Origin: Elusimicrobiota bacterium
GTDB taxonomy: Bacteria; Elusimicrobiota; Elusimicrobia; UBA1565; UBA9628
Reading direction: 5' to 3'
Length of the DNA stretch: 58,051 nt
Assembly: GCA_016209035.1 (NCBI GenBank)
Contig: JACQWX010000015.1
Coordinates: forward strand, 1 to 58,051
Position numbers and translations under genes: made by a program
Shown here: positions 7,456 to 17,100 of the stretch, piece after piece
How positions within the stretch are numbered: position 1 is the stretch's first letter
How the letters are laid out: every line of letters starts with the position of its first letter
The notes under the pieces: generated by a model
What the model was told of the DNA's origin: nothing
The model's input: the letters and a program-made list of their open reading frames with translations, nothing else
The model's database searches: none

Positions 7456-7523
7456 GGGCAACGCTACTTGCCCTGGCCCCGGCCTTCATGAGAGAATAGG
7501 GCATGCTGCTTCGGGAGGTCTTC

Positions 7524-7925
7524 ATGAGCGTTGAGACGAAGGCTCGTTTCGTCGGCGATTACCGGGTCGAACTGACGCATGGCCCGACGGGAGACAAGTT
7601 CCTGACGGACCTTCCGGCGGACAACGGGGGCAAGGGCCGGGGATTCTCCCCCACGGACCTCATGGCGGCCTCACTGGCCTCCTGCATCCTGACCATCATG
7701 GCCAAGACCGTGGCCTCCGACGGCGTGGACCTCACCGGCGCGTCCATCACCGTCGAGAAGCGCATGAAGGAGAAGCCCAGGATGATCGGTTCCTTCACTG
7801 GGACCATCCACCTGCCTCAGGGGCTCTCCGACAAGGTCCGGACCAAGCTGGCCGCCTGCGTCCATGCCTGCCCGGTCCACCAGAGCCTCCACCCGGACAT
7901 CAAGGTGGAGCTCAAGATCGACTAG
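7524..7925 (+). CDS. OsmC/Ohr family protein
   Basis: 133 residues from the ATG at 7524, chosen because GGGAGG sits 7-9 nt upstream; an in-frame ATG at 7503 gives 7 more residues. Family features are the FSPTDLMAASLASCILTIM helix with its redox Cys and the second Cys in AACVHACPVHQSL. OsmC-type proteins are cytoplasmic thiol peroxidases that reduce organic hydroperoxides. The gene is divergent from tatA. A 7-bp inverted repeat AGGGCAA/TTGCCCT at 7455-7474 lies in the shared upstream region and could be an operator. Confidence 0.88.
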   Translation: MSVETKARFVGDYRVELTHGPTGDKFLTDLPADNGGKGRGFSPTDLMAASLASCILTIMAKTVASDGVDLTGASITVEKRMKEKPRMIGSFTGTIHLPQGLSDKVRTKLAACVHACPVHQSLHPDIKVELKID

Positions 7926-8091
7926 CTCCTAGGCCCATCCTGCGATAGGCCAGCGCCATCGCAAAGACGAGCCCGACTTCTTCGCCGATCGCGAGCGGCA
8001 TGTCCGGCGACTTGACGGGACGTCCCCGCGAGAAGCTGCTGGCCGGCGTCAAAAACAGGAGCGCAACGAGAAGGTGGGCAGGTCGGGGCAT
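7912..8091 (-). CDS. Small hypothetical exported protein
   Basis: 59 residues from the ATG at 8091, which overlaps the stop of the cyclase gene as TGATG, suggesting coupling. The N-terminus (MPRPAHLLVALLFLTPASSF) looks like a signal peptide. The remaining 35 residues have no recognisable domain. Its 3' end overlaps the convergent OsmC gene by 14 bp. The case for a real gene rests on the start overlap and the signal-like N-terminus. Confidence 0.3.
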   Translation of the reverse strand: MPRPAHLLVALLFLTPASSFSRGRPVKSPDMPLAIGEEVGLVFAMALAYRRMGLGASRS

Positions 8092-8726
8092 CACAGGGCC
8101 TCCTTGTAGATGACCTTGTAGGCGGCGCGGGCCCCCGGAGGCACGGTCTCGATAGGCTCGAAGGAGATCCCGCTGAGCTGGCTCGCGACATCCTTGGCCG
8201 AGTCCGTCACGAGGATCTCCCAGGCCTTGGCGGTGTCCTCGCCGAGCTTGCTGGCGGCGTTGACCTCGGCGCCGAACACGTCGTGGTCGCCGATCTTGAG
8301 GACCTTGCCGAAGCCCACCCCTACGCAGAGCAGGATCTTCTCCTTGTCGGGCCTGTCCTCGTTGTAGGCCTTGGCCGCGCCCTGCATCTCGATGGCGCAT
8401 TCGATGGCCTTGCCCGGGCTGCGGAACAGGACCATCAGGCTGTCGCCTTCGACCTTGAGGAGGACGCCGTCGTGCCGGTCGATGCACGGCACGAAGATCC
8501 GCTCGGACTCGGCGATGACCTGCAGGAAGTGGATGATCCCGAACTCGACCACCTTGCGGGAGAAGCCTGAGAGGTCCGTGTACATGACGGCCCATTCCTC
8601 GCCGAAGAGCTGCCATATCCTGACGTCGACCGCTCCCTTGTCCGCTCCTGGCTTGAGACGCTCGGCGATGAGCTTCTCCAGCCGGTCCCGTGACGCTCCA
8701 GCGCCGACCTGCGTGATCAAAGGCAT
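8091..8726 (-). CDS. Class III adenylate/guanylate cyclase domain protein
   Basis: 211 residues from the ATG at 8726, which overlaps the end of the MEMO-like gene. It is a stand-alone cyclase catalytic domain. The first metal-binding Asp is in VMYTDLSGFSRKV, the second in KVEGDSLMVLF. The FGAEVNAASKLGED segment aligns with the GxxVNxAxRL region that normally supplies the transition-state Asn and Arg; here Lys replaces Arg, as in several stand-alone cyclases. No sensory domain is fused, so regulation may come from partners. The product may be cAMP; inferred, not shown. Confidence 0.8.
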   Translation of the reverse strand: MPLITQVGAGASRDRLEKLIAERLKPGADKGAVDVRIWQLFGEEWAVMYTDLSGFSRKVVEFGIIHFLQVIAESERIFVPCIDRHDGVLLKVEGDSLMVLFRSPGKAIECAIEMQGAAKAYNEDRPDKEKILLCVGVGFGKVLKIGDHDVFGAEVNAASKLGEDTAKAWEILVTDSAKDVASQLSGISFEPIETVPPGARAAYKVIYKEAL

Positions 8727-10000
8727 GGTGATCCTCCTTGCGCGAAGATGGCGGCCGCGAACGACACGATCCCGCCCATGGGGTCGCCCGCCTGGCCGTA
8801 GGAGAGCAGATGCCCCGAGGCCCGGCCTCCGGAGACCGCCTCCATCCAGCGCAGGGCGGTGTAGACGGCGGAAAGGCCGCACACCTTGCGCCAGCTGCCG
8901 CCTTCGACGACCGACAGGTAGAAATCGTCGGCCTTAAGCGCCAGGGCCAGGTCGAGGGACCGCCGGTCTTCCTTCTCGATGCGGCCCTCCATCTCCGGGC
9001 CGGGCATCTCGTCGTCGCCGAAGCGGGGCCCCACGTGCGCCAGGTCCACGCCGGCCAGGAAAAGGATCCTCGCGCCCGCGTCCGCTCGGCTCTTGAGCGC
9101 GCCACCGACGCGGCGCAAGGCCCCCTCGACGGTCTCGACGGTGGACGGCGGCTTGTCCGGGCAGAAGCGCTCGAACGGGGAGACCAGGATCGGGAGCCAG
9201 GCCGGGGTCTTGTCCCGCCAGACATGCTTGAGCCAGACCGCCTGGAACTCCAGGGAATGCTCCATCCGGTGGACCCACTCGTCCTCGAGAGGGTCGTACC
9301 AGATCGCCTTCTTGACCTCGTCGTAGAGCGCGGCGTCCACCGCCATCGGCCCGTACGGGGTCTCGTAGGCCTTTCGCGTCGGGACCCAAGGAGAGTTGGG
9401 GGCCATATGCGCGACTCCCAGAGCGACGATCAAATCGGGAGGCGCCGTCTTCGACAGCGCCTGATAAGCCCACGCGTAGGTCGGGCCGCCGCGTGGGAAG
9501 TCGATGTGGGGAGCGAAGAGCCCCAGGGCGGGCGGCGCGGACGGCTGCGCGGCGAGTTCTTCGCGCGGCCCCTTGGGGTCTTTGTAGTAGCTCCCGAAGG
9601 TCTTGGCCAGCTCCAGGAGGTCCGACGGGTAGGCCGCGTCTTGGTGGAAGGCCTTGCGCGTCGAGCTCGCCTTGAAGTCCCGGAGGGCCTTCTCGCGGAG
9701 CTTGGCGGTGTGCGGGGTCTCGAGGAGCTCCGCCGACGCCAGTTCTGCCGCGAGCTTGGCGACCAAGTCGGCGTCCAGGGAGGCCCCGGCGCTCTTGTTG
9801 AAGAGCGCGGCGATCTCCGAAGCGGTCCGCTTGCCGTCCATGAGGGAGGCGATGAGCATCCCTCCGGGGGCCAGGGCCACGGCCTTGGGCGTGAGCCCCT
9901 CGAGGTCCCTCAGCAGGAACATGGGCTCCCCTTCGTGGTCCATCGGCGCGGCCTCGAGGCTTCGGCGCAGGGGCGGCAGCGGCAGGTCGGCAGGGTCCAT
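8717..10000 (-). CDS. MEMO-family protein with PqqD-like N-terminal domain
   Basis: 427 residues from the ATG at 10000, which overlaps the preceding gene's stop as TGATG. Residues about 20-110 (LRDLEGLTPKAVALAPGGML, then SLMDGKRTASEIAALF) look like a PqqD-type winged helix. From about 165 the MEMO domain follows: GLFAPHIDFPRGG, LIVALGVAHMAPNSPW, HRMEHSLEFQAVWLKH, FLAGVDLAHVGPRFGD and GGIVSFAAAIF. The His residues in these blocks correspond to the metal-binding set of MEMO1/AmmeMemoRadiSam protein B. Biochemical function is not settled for the family. The radical SAM and AMMECR1 partners are not adjacent here. Confidence 0.8.
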   Translation of the reverse strand: MDPADLPLPPLRRSLEAAPMDHEGEPMFLLRDLEGLTPKAVALAPGGMLIASLMDGKRTASEIAALFNKSAGASLDADLVAKLAAELASAELLETPHTAKLREKALRDFKASSTRKAFHQDAAYPSDLLELAKTFGSYYKDPKGPREELAAQPSAPPALGLFAPHIDFPRGGPTYAWAYQALSKTAPPDLIVALGVAHMAPNSPWVPTRKAYETPYGPMAVDAALYDEVKKAIWYDPLEDEWVHRMEHSLEFQAVWLKHVWRDKTPAWLPILVSPFERFCPDKPPSTVETVEGALRRVGGALKSRADAGARILFLAGVDLAHVGPRFGDDEMPGPEMEGRIEKEDRRSLDLALALKADDFYLSVVEGGSWRKVCGLSAVYTALRWMEAVSGGRASGHLLSYGQAGDPMGGIVSFAAAIFAQGGSPCL

Positions 10001-11106
10001 CAGTCTAGAGCGAGCTCCAGGTATTGCCCCGCCGCCATGCTCAACCCGTAGTCGGTCGAGTGCGCCCAGGTGGAGTAGAGCCCGCCTTCGGGGTTCAAGG
10101 CCTCGACGAAGTTGCGGTGCTTCATGACCAGGGCTTCGACCGCCGCCTTGTGGGCGGAATAGTCCTTGCCCGCCCTTCTGAGGCCGTTGAGATAGACGAG
10201 CCCCAGATGGGGCCAGACCGCGCTGTGATAACCGGGGGAGAACCTGGTCAGCGGCCCCATGAGGCTCTCGTCGTGGCGAGACAGGCTGGCGCGCATGGGG
10301 CAAGGCCGGGTCAGGCCTTCCCGCTCGACGCGTTTGATGATGAGATCCCGGAGGTCCTTCTTGAAAAGCCCGAAGTAGAGGGCGAAGACCCCGGCATCCA
10401 CGCCCATCTCGTCGCCGACCGAGCAGTCCACGAAATGGTCCCCCCTCCAGCGGACCCTGAGGATCTCCGTCTCCAGGGCCTTCGGGTCGATGGGGGCCCT
10501 CAAGCCCAGGACAGAGGCGTCCTGGAGCATCTTCAGGGCGCATATGTTGTTGTAGGTCGAGGACGGCCGCAGGATGGTGTCCATCCAGTCGCCGGTGACG
10601 GAATCGGCGAGCAGGCCGTCCCTGAAATGCCGGCGGCAGTAGTCGTTGAGCAGCCACTGGAGCGAAAGGGCCTCGTCCTTGCCGAGTTCCATCCCGGTCC
10701 ACCGGCTGTACTCGGCCGCGGAGATGACGAGCCACGGCAGGTTGTCCCCCCGCCAATACGGGGCGTCGAACCCCCGGCCGGGACGGAAGCAGGAGGGGAC
10801 GCGGCCGAGCCGCCGCGACTCGGCGACCATGAAACGGATCAGGTCCCTGAGGTAGGTCAGCGGCAGGACCTTCTCCGCGCCTCGCATGGCCAGGCCTGAA
10901 TCCGTCACCCACATGAACCGCAGGTGGCCGGCTCCGGCCATGAACACCTTGCGGGCGTTCCTGCGCAGCACCTCCCCGGCGATCTCGACGGGGTTGTCGC
11001 CGGGCAGGGCCGGGATGCCCCTGGCCCTGACCCTGATGGAATCGGCGACGTGGCGCGCCAGGGAGACGACCCCTTCGGCCGTGACGGTGTAAGGGCCGAT
11101 CAACAT
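10000..11106 (-). CDS. Putative (alpha/alpha)6-barrel glycosidase
   Basis: 368 residues. Signature-like blocks are FMWVTDSGLAMRGAEKVLPL, WRGDNLPWLVISAAEYSRW, DSVTGDWMDT, YNNICALKML and FSPGYHSAVWPHLGLVYLNG, with a C-terminal GGLYSTWAHSTDYGLSMAAG. Repeated aromatic and acidic positions on helices resemble the catalytic domain of glycogen debranching enzyme-type or related clan-L glycosidases. No signal peptide is present, so it would act in the cytoplasm. It is the first gene of a three- or four-gene minus-strand operon with overlapping stops and starts. The family call is from pattern only. Confidence 0.5.
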   Translation of the reverse strand: MLIGPYTVTAEGVVSLARHVADSIRVRARGIPALPGDNPVEIAGEVLRRNARKVFMAGAGHLRFMWVTDSGLAMRGAEKVLPLTYLRDLIRFMVAESRRLGRVPSCFRPGRGFDAPYWRGDNLPWLVISAAEYSRWTGMELGKDEALSLQWLLNDYCRRHFRDGLLADSVTGDWMDTILRPSSTYNNICALKMLQDASVLGLRAPIDPKALETEILRVRWRGDHFVDCSVGDEMGVDAGVFALYFGLFKKDLRDLIIKRVEREGLTRPCPMRASLSRHDESLMGPLTRFSPGYHSAVWPHLGLVYLNGLRRAGKDYSAHKAAVEALVMKHRNFVEALNPEGGLYSTWAHSTDYGLSMAAGQYLELALD

Positions 11107-11137
11107 TGGCTCGATTATATTAATTTGTTACCCTGGG

Positions 11138-11932
11138 ATGGTGAGAAGGCTCATCCCCGCGCTCGCCGCGGCGGCTTGCGCGCTCGGATGCCTCAAGCCT
11201 TCGGAGCCTGTCGCTGAAGCTCCACGGCCTCCGTCGCCGGGCGCATCGGCGGGGCCGGTCTCGGGCAAGGACCGGGCCGGCGAGAGGAAGGCCATGGTGG
11301 ACCTCCTGTCCCGCTACTCCGCGGAGCACAGGGTCACCGACCGGCGGGTCCTCGCTGCCATGCTGGCCGTCCCCCGGCACGAGTTCGTGCCGGCCGAGGC
11401 GGCGGAGCTGGCCTATGCGGACCAGCCCCTGCCTATCGGCGAGGGCCAGACCATCTCCCAGCCCTTCATCGTCGGCTACATGACCGAAGCCATGGAGCTT
11501 GAAGCCGACGACAAGGTCCTCGAGATCGGGACCGGCTCAGGCTACCAAGCCGCGGTCCTCTCGCTCCTCGTCCGCGAGGTCTACTCCATCGAGATCGTCG
11601 AACCCTTGGCCGAACGCGCCGAGGCTACTCTGCGTCGCCTCGGATACGAGAACGTGAAGGTCAAGGCGGGCGACGGGTATCGGGGCTGGCCCGAGCACGC
11701 CCCCTTCGACGCCATCATCGTCACCTGCGCCCCGGACCATGTCCCCCAGCCGCTCGCGGACCAGCTTAAGCTCGGAGGCAGGCTCGTCATCCCCGTCGGC
11801 GCGGAGCTTTCCGGCTACTGGTCCGCCCAGGAGCTCGTCGTGGTCAGGAAGTCGGCCGAGGGATTGAAGCGCGAGGATCGGATGGGCGTCCGCTTCGTGC
11901 CCATGACGGGAGAGGCGCGGGGAAGACGCTAG
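11138..11932 (+). CDS. pcm: Exported protein-L-isoaspartate O-methyltransferase
   Basis: 264 residues. The core is a typical PCMT: VPRHEFVPAEAAELAYADQPLPIGEGQTIS split over the family blocks, the SAM-binding VLEIGTGSGYQAAVLSLL, then IEIVEPLAERAEATL and a GDGYRGWPEHAPFDAIIVT block. It repairs isoaspartyl residues in damaged proteins. Unusually the N-terminus is LIPALAAAACALGCLKPSEP, a hydrophobic signal ending at Cys, followed by a Pro/Ser linker, so the enzyme appears to be exported or lipid-anchored. PCMTs with signal peptides exist in some lineages. It is divergent from the glycosidase with only 31 bp between starts. Confidence 0.88.
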   Translation: MVRRLIPALAAAACALGCLKPSEPVAEAPRPPSPGASAGPVSGKDRAGERKAMVDLLSRYSAEHRVTDRRVLAAMLAVPRHEFVPAEAAELAYADQPLPIGEGQTISQPFIVGYMTEAMELEADDKVLEIGTGSGYQAAVLSLLVREVYSIEIVEPLAERAEATLRRLGYENVKVKAGDGYRGWPEHAPFDAIIVTCAPDHVPQPLADQLKLGGRLVIPVGAELSGYWSAQELVVVRKSAEGLKREDRMGVRFVPMTGEARGRR

Positions 11933-11960
11933 CGCTCGGATCGTCGACTGCCCGTGATGA

Positions 11961-11989
11961 TTGCGGCTCTCCCCCAGACTTGGTACGAT
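11961..11989 (+). promoter_or_regulatory. Promoter of the phosphopentomutase-like gene
   Basis: TTGCGG (11961-11966) and TACGAT (11984-11989) are spaced by 17 bp. The ATG at 11988 would lie inside the -10, so the ATG at 12000 must be the start, with a leader of only a few nucleotides. Confidence 0.45.
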
Positions 11990-11999
11990 GGACGCCGCC

Positions 12000-13220
12000 A
12001 TGGCTGGTAAGCCCGTCGTGCTGCTGGCGGTTTTAGACGCCGTCGGCGTACCAACCCTGGAGCACCTGCTGCGCAGCCACAGGGGCAAGGTCCGGCTCCC
12101 GAACCTCTCTCGCTTAGGCGTGGGCCGCATCGTCGCGCCTGACCTCGAGGCCCGGTTCGGCAAGGACGGCCGCCGGACGCTGGCGGTCGCGCTCGAGGCT
12201 GCCTCGGCCTCGGCGGACAGCGTCGTCGGCCACAGGGAGATGGTCGGGATCGTGGACTCCCGGACCTTCGGCCTGTTCCCCCGGGGCTTTCCCCCCGCCT
12301 ACATCGCGGCCCTCGAGGCTCGCATCGGCCGCAAGACCATCTTCAACAAGATGGCCGCAGGCTTGGAGGCCATTGAAGACAACGCCGACGAGCACGAGAG
12401 GACCGGCCGGCCCATCGTCTACGCCAGCAAGTGCGACCCGCTCATCCAGATCGCCATGAACGAGGCGGTCATCCCGGTCAAGGAGCAGCACGCCATCGCG
12501 GACGCCGCCTTCGAACTGGCCCGGGAGGCCGGCATCCCGGTCACCAGGGCCATCGCCCGGGCCTATGTCCGGGCCGCCGGGGGCGAGGTCGTGCGCACGG
12601 CCAACCGCCATGACTCGGTCCTCCCGATGGAGGCGAAGACCCTCGTCGACATCCTGGCCGGCTCAGGGGTCTGGACCGTGGCGGTCGGCAAGACCAGCGA
12701 CCTGGTCAACACCCAGTATCATGAGCGCATCAAGCTCGCCGACCGGACCTTCCTCGACCCGGGGTTGGGGCTGCGGTTCGTGCATCCCAAGGCCAAGGAC
12801 ACCAATCCCTTCGTGACGCAGGGCGTGGTCAACGCCCTCGACGCCGCGCGGGCCGCCTACCGCCCCCGGGGCACCTTCATCTTCGCCAATTTCGTGGACT
12901 GCGACAGCCTCTACGGCCACACGCGCGACATCCCAGGGGCGCTGGCGAGCATCGCTGAGTTCGACCGGACCATCCCCCTGCTCGAGCATGGCTTGGGGCC
13001 CGGGGGCCTGCTCATCCTCACCGCGGACCACGGGATGGAGCACCGGCCTGACTACGGCTATCACCACAAGGAGCCTCTGCCGCTCATCGTGGGGCGGATC
13101 GGGAGGGATTGCTCCAGGGAGTTCGGGAGGCTCAACCACGGCGCGGGCCTGACCGAGATCGGCCGGCTGGTGGCCGAGGAGTTCGGCTGCGCGAAGTCCT
13201 ACCGCGTCACGAGGGTCTAG
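12000..13220 (+). CDS. deoB: Phosphopentomutase-like alkaline phosphatase superfamily enzyme
   Basis: 406 residues. Metal and substrate motifs of the superfamily are visible: VLLAVLDAVGVP (first metal Asp), SADSVVGHREMVGIVD, GRPIVYASKCDPLIQIAMNE, the FANFVDCDSLYGHTRD block, and TADHGMEH with a later HHKEPLPLIV. These match the order in DeoB, which interconverts ribose 1- and 5-phosphates. The gene is slightly longer than many DeoB proteins and diverges around the cap domain, so a related sugar-phosphate mutase is possible. It stands alone; no purine phosphorylase is adjacent. Convergent with the next gene across a hairpin. Confidence 0.75.
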   Translation: MAGKPVVLLAVLDAVGVPTLEHLLRSHRGKVRLPNLSRLGVGRIVAPDLEARFGKDGRRTLAVALEAASASADSVVGHREMVGIVDSRTFGLFPRGFPPAYIAALEARIGRKTIFNKMAAGLEAIEDNADEHERTGRPIVYASKCDPLIQIAMNEAVIPVKEQHAIADAAFELAREAGIPVTRAIARAYVRAAGGEVVRTANRHDSVLPMEAKTLVDILAGSGVWTVAVGKTSDLVNTQYHERIKLADRTFLDPGLGLRFVHPKAKDTNPFVTQGVVNALDAARAAYRPRGTFIFANFVDCDSLYGHTRDIPGALASIAEFDRTIPLLEHGLGPGGLLILTADHGMEHRPDYGYHHKEPLPLIVGRIGRDCSREFGRLNHGAGLTEIGRLVAEEFGCAKSYRVTRV

Positions 13221-13244
13221 CCGCCAGGGTTCAAGCCGGCGCCT

Positions 13245-13278
13245 CAAGGCTTTCAGCGCTTACGCGCTGAAAGCCTTG
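13245..13278. terminator. Bidirectional hairpin between convergent genes
   Basis: CAAGGCTTTCAGCGC (13245-13259) is perfectly inverted at 13264-13278 with a 4-nt TTAC loop. The stop codon and last codons of the minus-strand gene are part of the hairpin. There is no T-run on either side, so termination may be inefficient or the hairpin may protect 3' ends. Confidence 0.6.
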
Positions 13279-14135
13279 ACGATGACGCGGAAGCGCTCCA
13301 GGTAGTCCTTCTGCTTGGCCTCGTCGAGGTCCCGGTACGGGATGGTGACGGCGATCGCTTTGCCGTAGGCCTCGTTGTCGTCGGGGAACTCTCCCCGGCA
13401 GGCCTCTCGGTCGGTCTCCGGGCAGACCTCCTTGGCGACGATGATGGTGAGCTTCTCCATGGCCCACAGCATCACGGCGTCGCGCCAGCGGTTGGTCTTG
13501 CTCGAGCGCAGGCGCAGCGTCGGGCTGGGCTGGAGGCCCTTGTTGACGCGCATGCGCCAGGTCTGGGTCGGGTCGTCGCCGAAGACCTCGAGGGCCTGCT
13601 TCCAGAAGGACTCGAACTTCTCGGCGTCCGAGCCGGGGGTCTGCCGTACCTTCTCCATGTAGGCGGCGAAGGCATCGGTCTCCTTCCTGGCCAGTTCCGG
13701 CTTGACCGTGGACTCCTTGGGCTCAAGGGGCTTGACCCGCTTGACCTCGAACTCGACGGCGTCCTCGTCGGAGGGACGCTCGAACTGGCTGAGGAACAGG
13801 AACGTGCGGTCGGCCGCCATGAGGTCGCGCACCGCGATCTTGCGGCCGGAGATGCCGGTGACCTTGTAGATATGTCCGTCCTTGAGGTTCTTCAGCAGGT
13901 CCCCCGGCTTAACCGCCTCGATGGCGAGCCCTTCCGGGACCGCGGGCGGCGCAGGCGCAGCCGGGGCCGGCTCGCAAGGCGATGCTTCAGCGGGCTCCTG
14001 CGCGGGCTCCTCGGCGGCGGGGGGCGCCTGCGCCTCCGGCGCAGGCGGCGCCTCGCAGGCCTGCGGCGCCTGGGCCTTCGACCCAGGGGCCTGTTCCGGA
14101 GTCTGCGTCTCCTTATCGGGGTCTTCTTGTTCCAT
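13260..14135 (-). CDS. Hypothetical protein with Ala/Pro-rich N-terminal region
   Basis: 291 residues. Residues 1-70 are a low-complexity Ala/Pro/Glu/Gln linker with no signal peptide. Residues 75-130 (AIEAVKPGDLLKNLKDGHIY, then KVTGISGRKIAVRDLM) form a small beta-rich unit resembling a KOW/SH3-like barrel. The rest is charged and mostly helical, including EKFESFWKQALEVFGDDP and a C-terminal KDYLERFRVIVKAFSA. No family recognised. It sits 20 bp downstream of the AsmA gene on the same strand, so they may be cotranscribed. Confidence 0.55.
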   Translation of the reverse strand: MEQEDPDKETQTPEQAPGSKAQAPQACEAPPAPEAQAPPAAEEPAQEPAEASPCEPAPAAPAPPAVPEGLAIEAVKPGDLLKNLKDGHIYKVTGISGRKIAVRDLMAADRTFLFLSQFERPSDEDAVEFEVKRVKPLEPKESTVKPELARKETDAFAAYMEKVRQTPGSDAEKFESFWKQALEVFGDDPTQTWRMRVNKGLQPSPTLRLRSSKTNRWRDAVMLWAMEKLTIIVAKEVCPETDREACRGEFPDDNEAYGKAIAVTIPYRDLDEAKQKDYLERFRVIVKAFSA

Positions 14136-14155
14136 GTTGGGAAGATATTAGCATC

Positions 14156-17100
14156 TTATCGCTGCGCCTTCTGGCGGACGCAATACGGATGGTCCTTTGG
14201 ACAGACCTCGCCGCCGAGCGAGACGTTGGTCTTGGGATCGTCCATGCTGCCCGTCGCATGGACCGTCGCGCCCAGCTTCCCACCCTTGCCGCCGCCGACC
14301 CAGAGGTCCACGGTCTGGCCGGGCAGGTCGATGGTTCCTTGGAGGGCGGCCCCGGTCTTGTTGCTGCAGACGAAACCCTTGTTGTAGGCCGGGCTCGTCC
14401 CGGAGATCGTCAGGACGCCCTTCTTGAAGGTGGTTCGGGTGTCGACGAACCAGAAGTCCATGGTGTTGATGCCGGGCAGGCCCGGCACGAGCGCCGCGAT
14501 CGTGTTGACCGAGGAGACCGGTCCCGCCAGGGCCCGGAGGGACGGTTCCGACCGCAGGAACTGGATCAGGTTGTTGACCTTCCCGCCCGAGGTCGCGCAC
14601 GGATCCACCTTCGATTCGTTGCCGGGGATCTTGACCGGGATCCCGACGTAGAGGTCGGCCGTGCCGGAGATATCGGCGAGTTCCGGCGTGATGTCCACAA
14701 GGTCGGTCTTCAAGTAGATGTCGTTGAGGTTGAGGTTCTGGTGGTCCAGCTGTCTCACGACGATGCTGCTCTTCAGGTCGAGCTTCCCCTTGGAGCTCGC
14801 CGTCTCCGTCGACTTGGCGGCCTCGGTTGCCGCCGCGGCCTGCAGGGAGGCGCGCTTCGCCATGAACTGCTTCTTGGCTTCGAGGAACTTGGCGAGGTCG
14901 ACGTACCCGAACTCGCCTTCCATGTCGACCTTCGGGTTCATCGTCAGGTAGTCCTTCACGCCGAGCCAAAGGGTGAAGCGTTCCCCGCCGACCTTCCCCT
15001 CCATGGGTTCGAGCTTCCCGCCGGCGAACTTGGCTATGCGGATCTCGTCTTCATCCGCGTTCATCTCGCCGGTGAAATCGGCGATGGTGAGGCCATAGAG
15101 CTTCAGGCCCACCTTCTGGAACACCAGGTAGCCCTTGAGCTTGTCGATGCTCATCGCCCCCAACTGGCCGTAGAGCTTGCTGATCTGGCCATGGAACCTG
15201 CCCGAAAGGTTGTACTCCTTGGTTGCCGGCGAGATGTTCGCCAGGGACGCCAGCGACACCTGGACGGTGCTCACCTTGACGTAGAAATACCATTGGCGCC
15301 AATCCATCTTGGACCAGTCGAGCAGGCTCAACTTGACCTTCCGCTCGGTGAAGAACTCCATGGCGATCTTGCTGCCGGCCATGGAGAAACTGACGGAACT
15401 GTGGCGGATCGCGTCGGGCGTCACCCTGAGGTGCAGCTCCGTCTCCGACGCGGGGACGTCGAGGTCCTTCGGCACGCCCGGCAGCGGCACGTCGGCGCTC
15501 TTGAAGGCCGGGAGCCTCACCCTGCCGGCGAGCTGGAATTCAGGGTCGATCTTGCCGGCCAGGGCATTCTTGGCCGTGCCGGAGAGGGTGAGGCTGGTGT
15601 CCTTGGCCTTCAGGGTGATGCCGTCGATGAATGCGTCCTCGCCGGAGACCCGGACCTTCCCCGAGATGTCCATGTCCGGGATCGGGACCTTGGGTCCGAC
15701 GTTGGGGATCGGGTAGGGGATGTCGGAGGTGGTCAGCCCCGCGATCCTCATGTCGAGCTTGGCCTCGACGTCGAGCGAGGGCTTGCCCGAGGAGAGCTTC
15801 GCGACGGTCCCCGAGACCGTGACCTTCCCGAACTTGGCCACGCTCACGCTGAAGTCCCGGAGCCTCGCGGCGTCGTCCGCCACGGTCACCGAGCCTTCGG
15901 CCTCCACCCCGGGGAGCGTCAAGCCGGGGGGAAAAGCCGTCGAGAGCTGGATCGGCAGGTCCGAGAGCTTGGTCTCCGGGACCTTCAGGGAGACGTCGAG
16001 GCTCGGCTCGGGGCTTAAGGCAAGCAGCTTGTCGACGGTCCCCGTGACGGCGACCTGGCCGAACCTTGTCGCCACCTTGAACCCTTCGAGGGTGAGCGTC
16101 TCGCCCTTGAGAGACGCCTTGCCCTCGATCTTCGCGGCCGGCAGGACCAGGCCCTTGGGCACGCTCGCGGGCAGGGCCACGGGCAGGTCCGCGGTCTTGA
16201 TCTCCGGGAAGGCCAGGCTCATCGCGGCCGAGGCGTCGATGTGCCGCTTGGGGCTCAACGGCTGGCGGGCCGTCCCCGAGACCGTGACCTTCCCGAACTT
16301 GGTCTGGATCTCCGTAGGCGAGATGGTGGCCGTGTCGCCCTCCAGGGCGACCCTGCCTTGGACTTTCACCGCGGGGACGATGAGGCCGGCTGGGATCCGT
16401 TTGAGATAGGGCTGGACCTCGGCCGGCAGGTCCGAGAGCCTGAATTCGGGGGTATCCAGGCTCAGAGTAAGGTCTCCCCGCATCCGGGGCTTGTCCGAGA
16501 GGGCTTTGAGCAGGGTGCCCTTGCCGTCGACGCGCGCCATGGGGGGGACGCGCACCACCAGAGATTCGATCTTGAGGTCGCCGCCCTCGAAGCTGCCGCT
16601 CAAGCGCAGCATCGCCTCCGGTACCTTCACCTTCGGCACTCCGAGGGATTGCAGGCCCCCGGTGTCGAAGCCCTTGGAGACGAGGTCGATCTCGCCTTTG
16701 AAGTCGGGGAGGGGTTCGGGCTTCAGGCTGGAGAGGTGCGCGTTGGCCAGGTTGAGTTCGACCGCGGTGGCGCCTTTCAATCCCACCTCAGCCCGGATAT
16801 CCAGAGAAGGCGCCGAGAAGTTCTTGCCCTGGCCCACGGCGCGCAGGGTGACGCCGGCGTACTCGGCGGCGAGCTTCTTCGACGAGACCGACATCTTGGC
16901 GAGCTTGCCGTCCGCGTAGTTCGCCCTTCCTTTCCATTCCAGCTTCGCGTCGCAGGTCTTCCCGCCGTACTGGGCGCTCAAGGCCAGCGAGACGTCCGCC
17001 TCGAAGGGCTCGGAGAGGCTCAGGTCCCACGCCGCGGCGTTGAGTCTGCTCACGGTCGCCTTGGCTCCCAGGGCCGCGTCCGCGTAGGTGATCTCGGCGT

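Noticed and set aside
7455..7474. Terminator between tatA and osmC
   Set aside because: The AGGGCAA/TTGCCCT hairpin lies between divergent promoters, where no transcript needs termination. An operator is possible but unproven.
12000..13220. Cofactor-independent phosphoglycerate mutase
   Set aside because: Metal-site order is of the same superfamily, but the SADSVVGHREMVG and YASKCDPLIQ blocks fit phosphopentomutase better.
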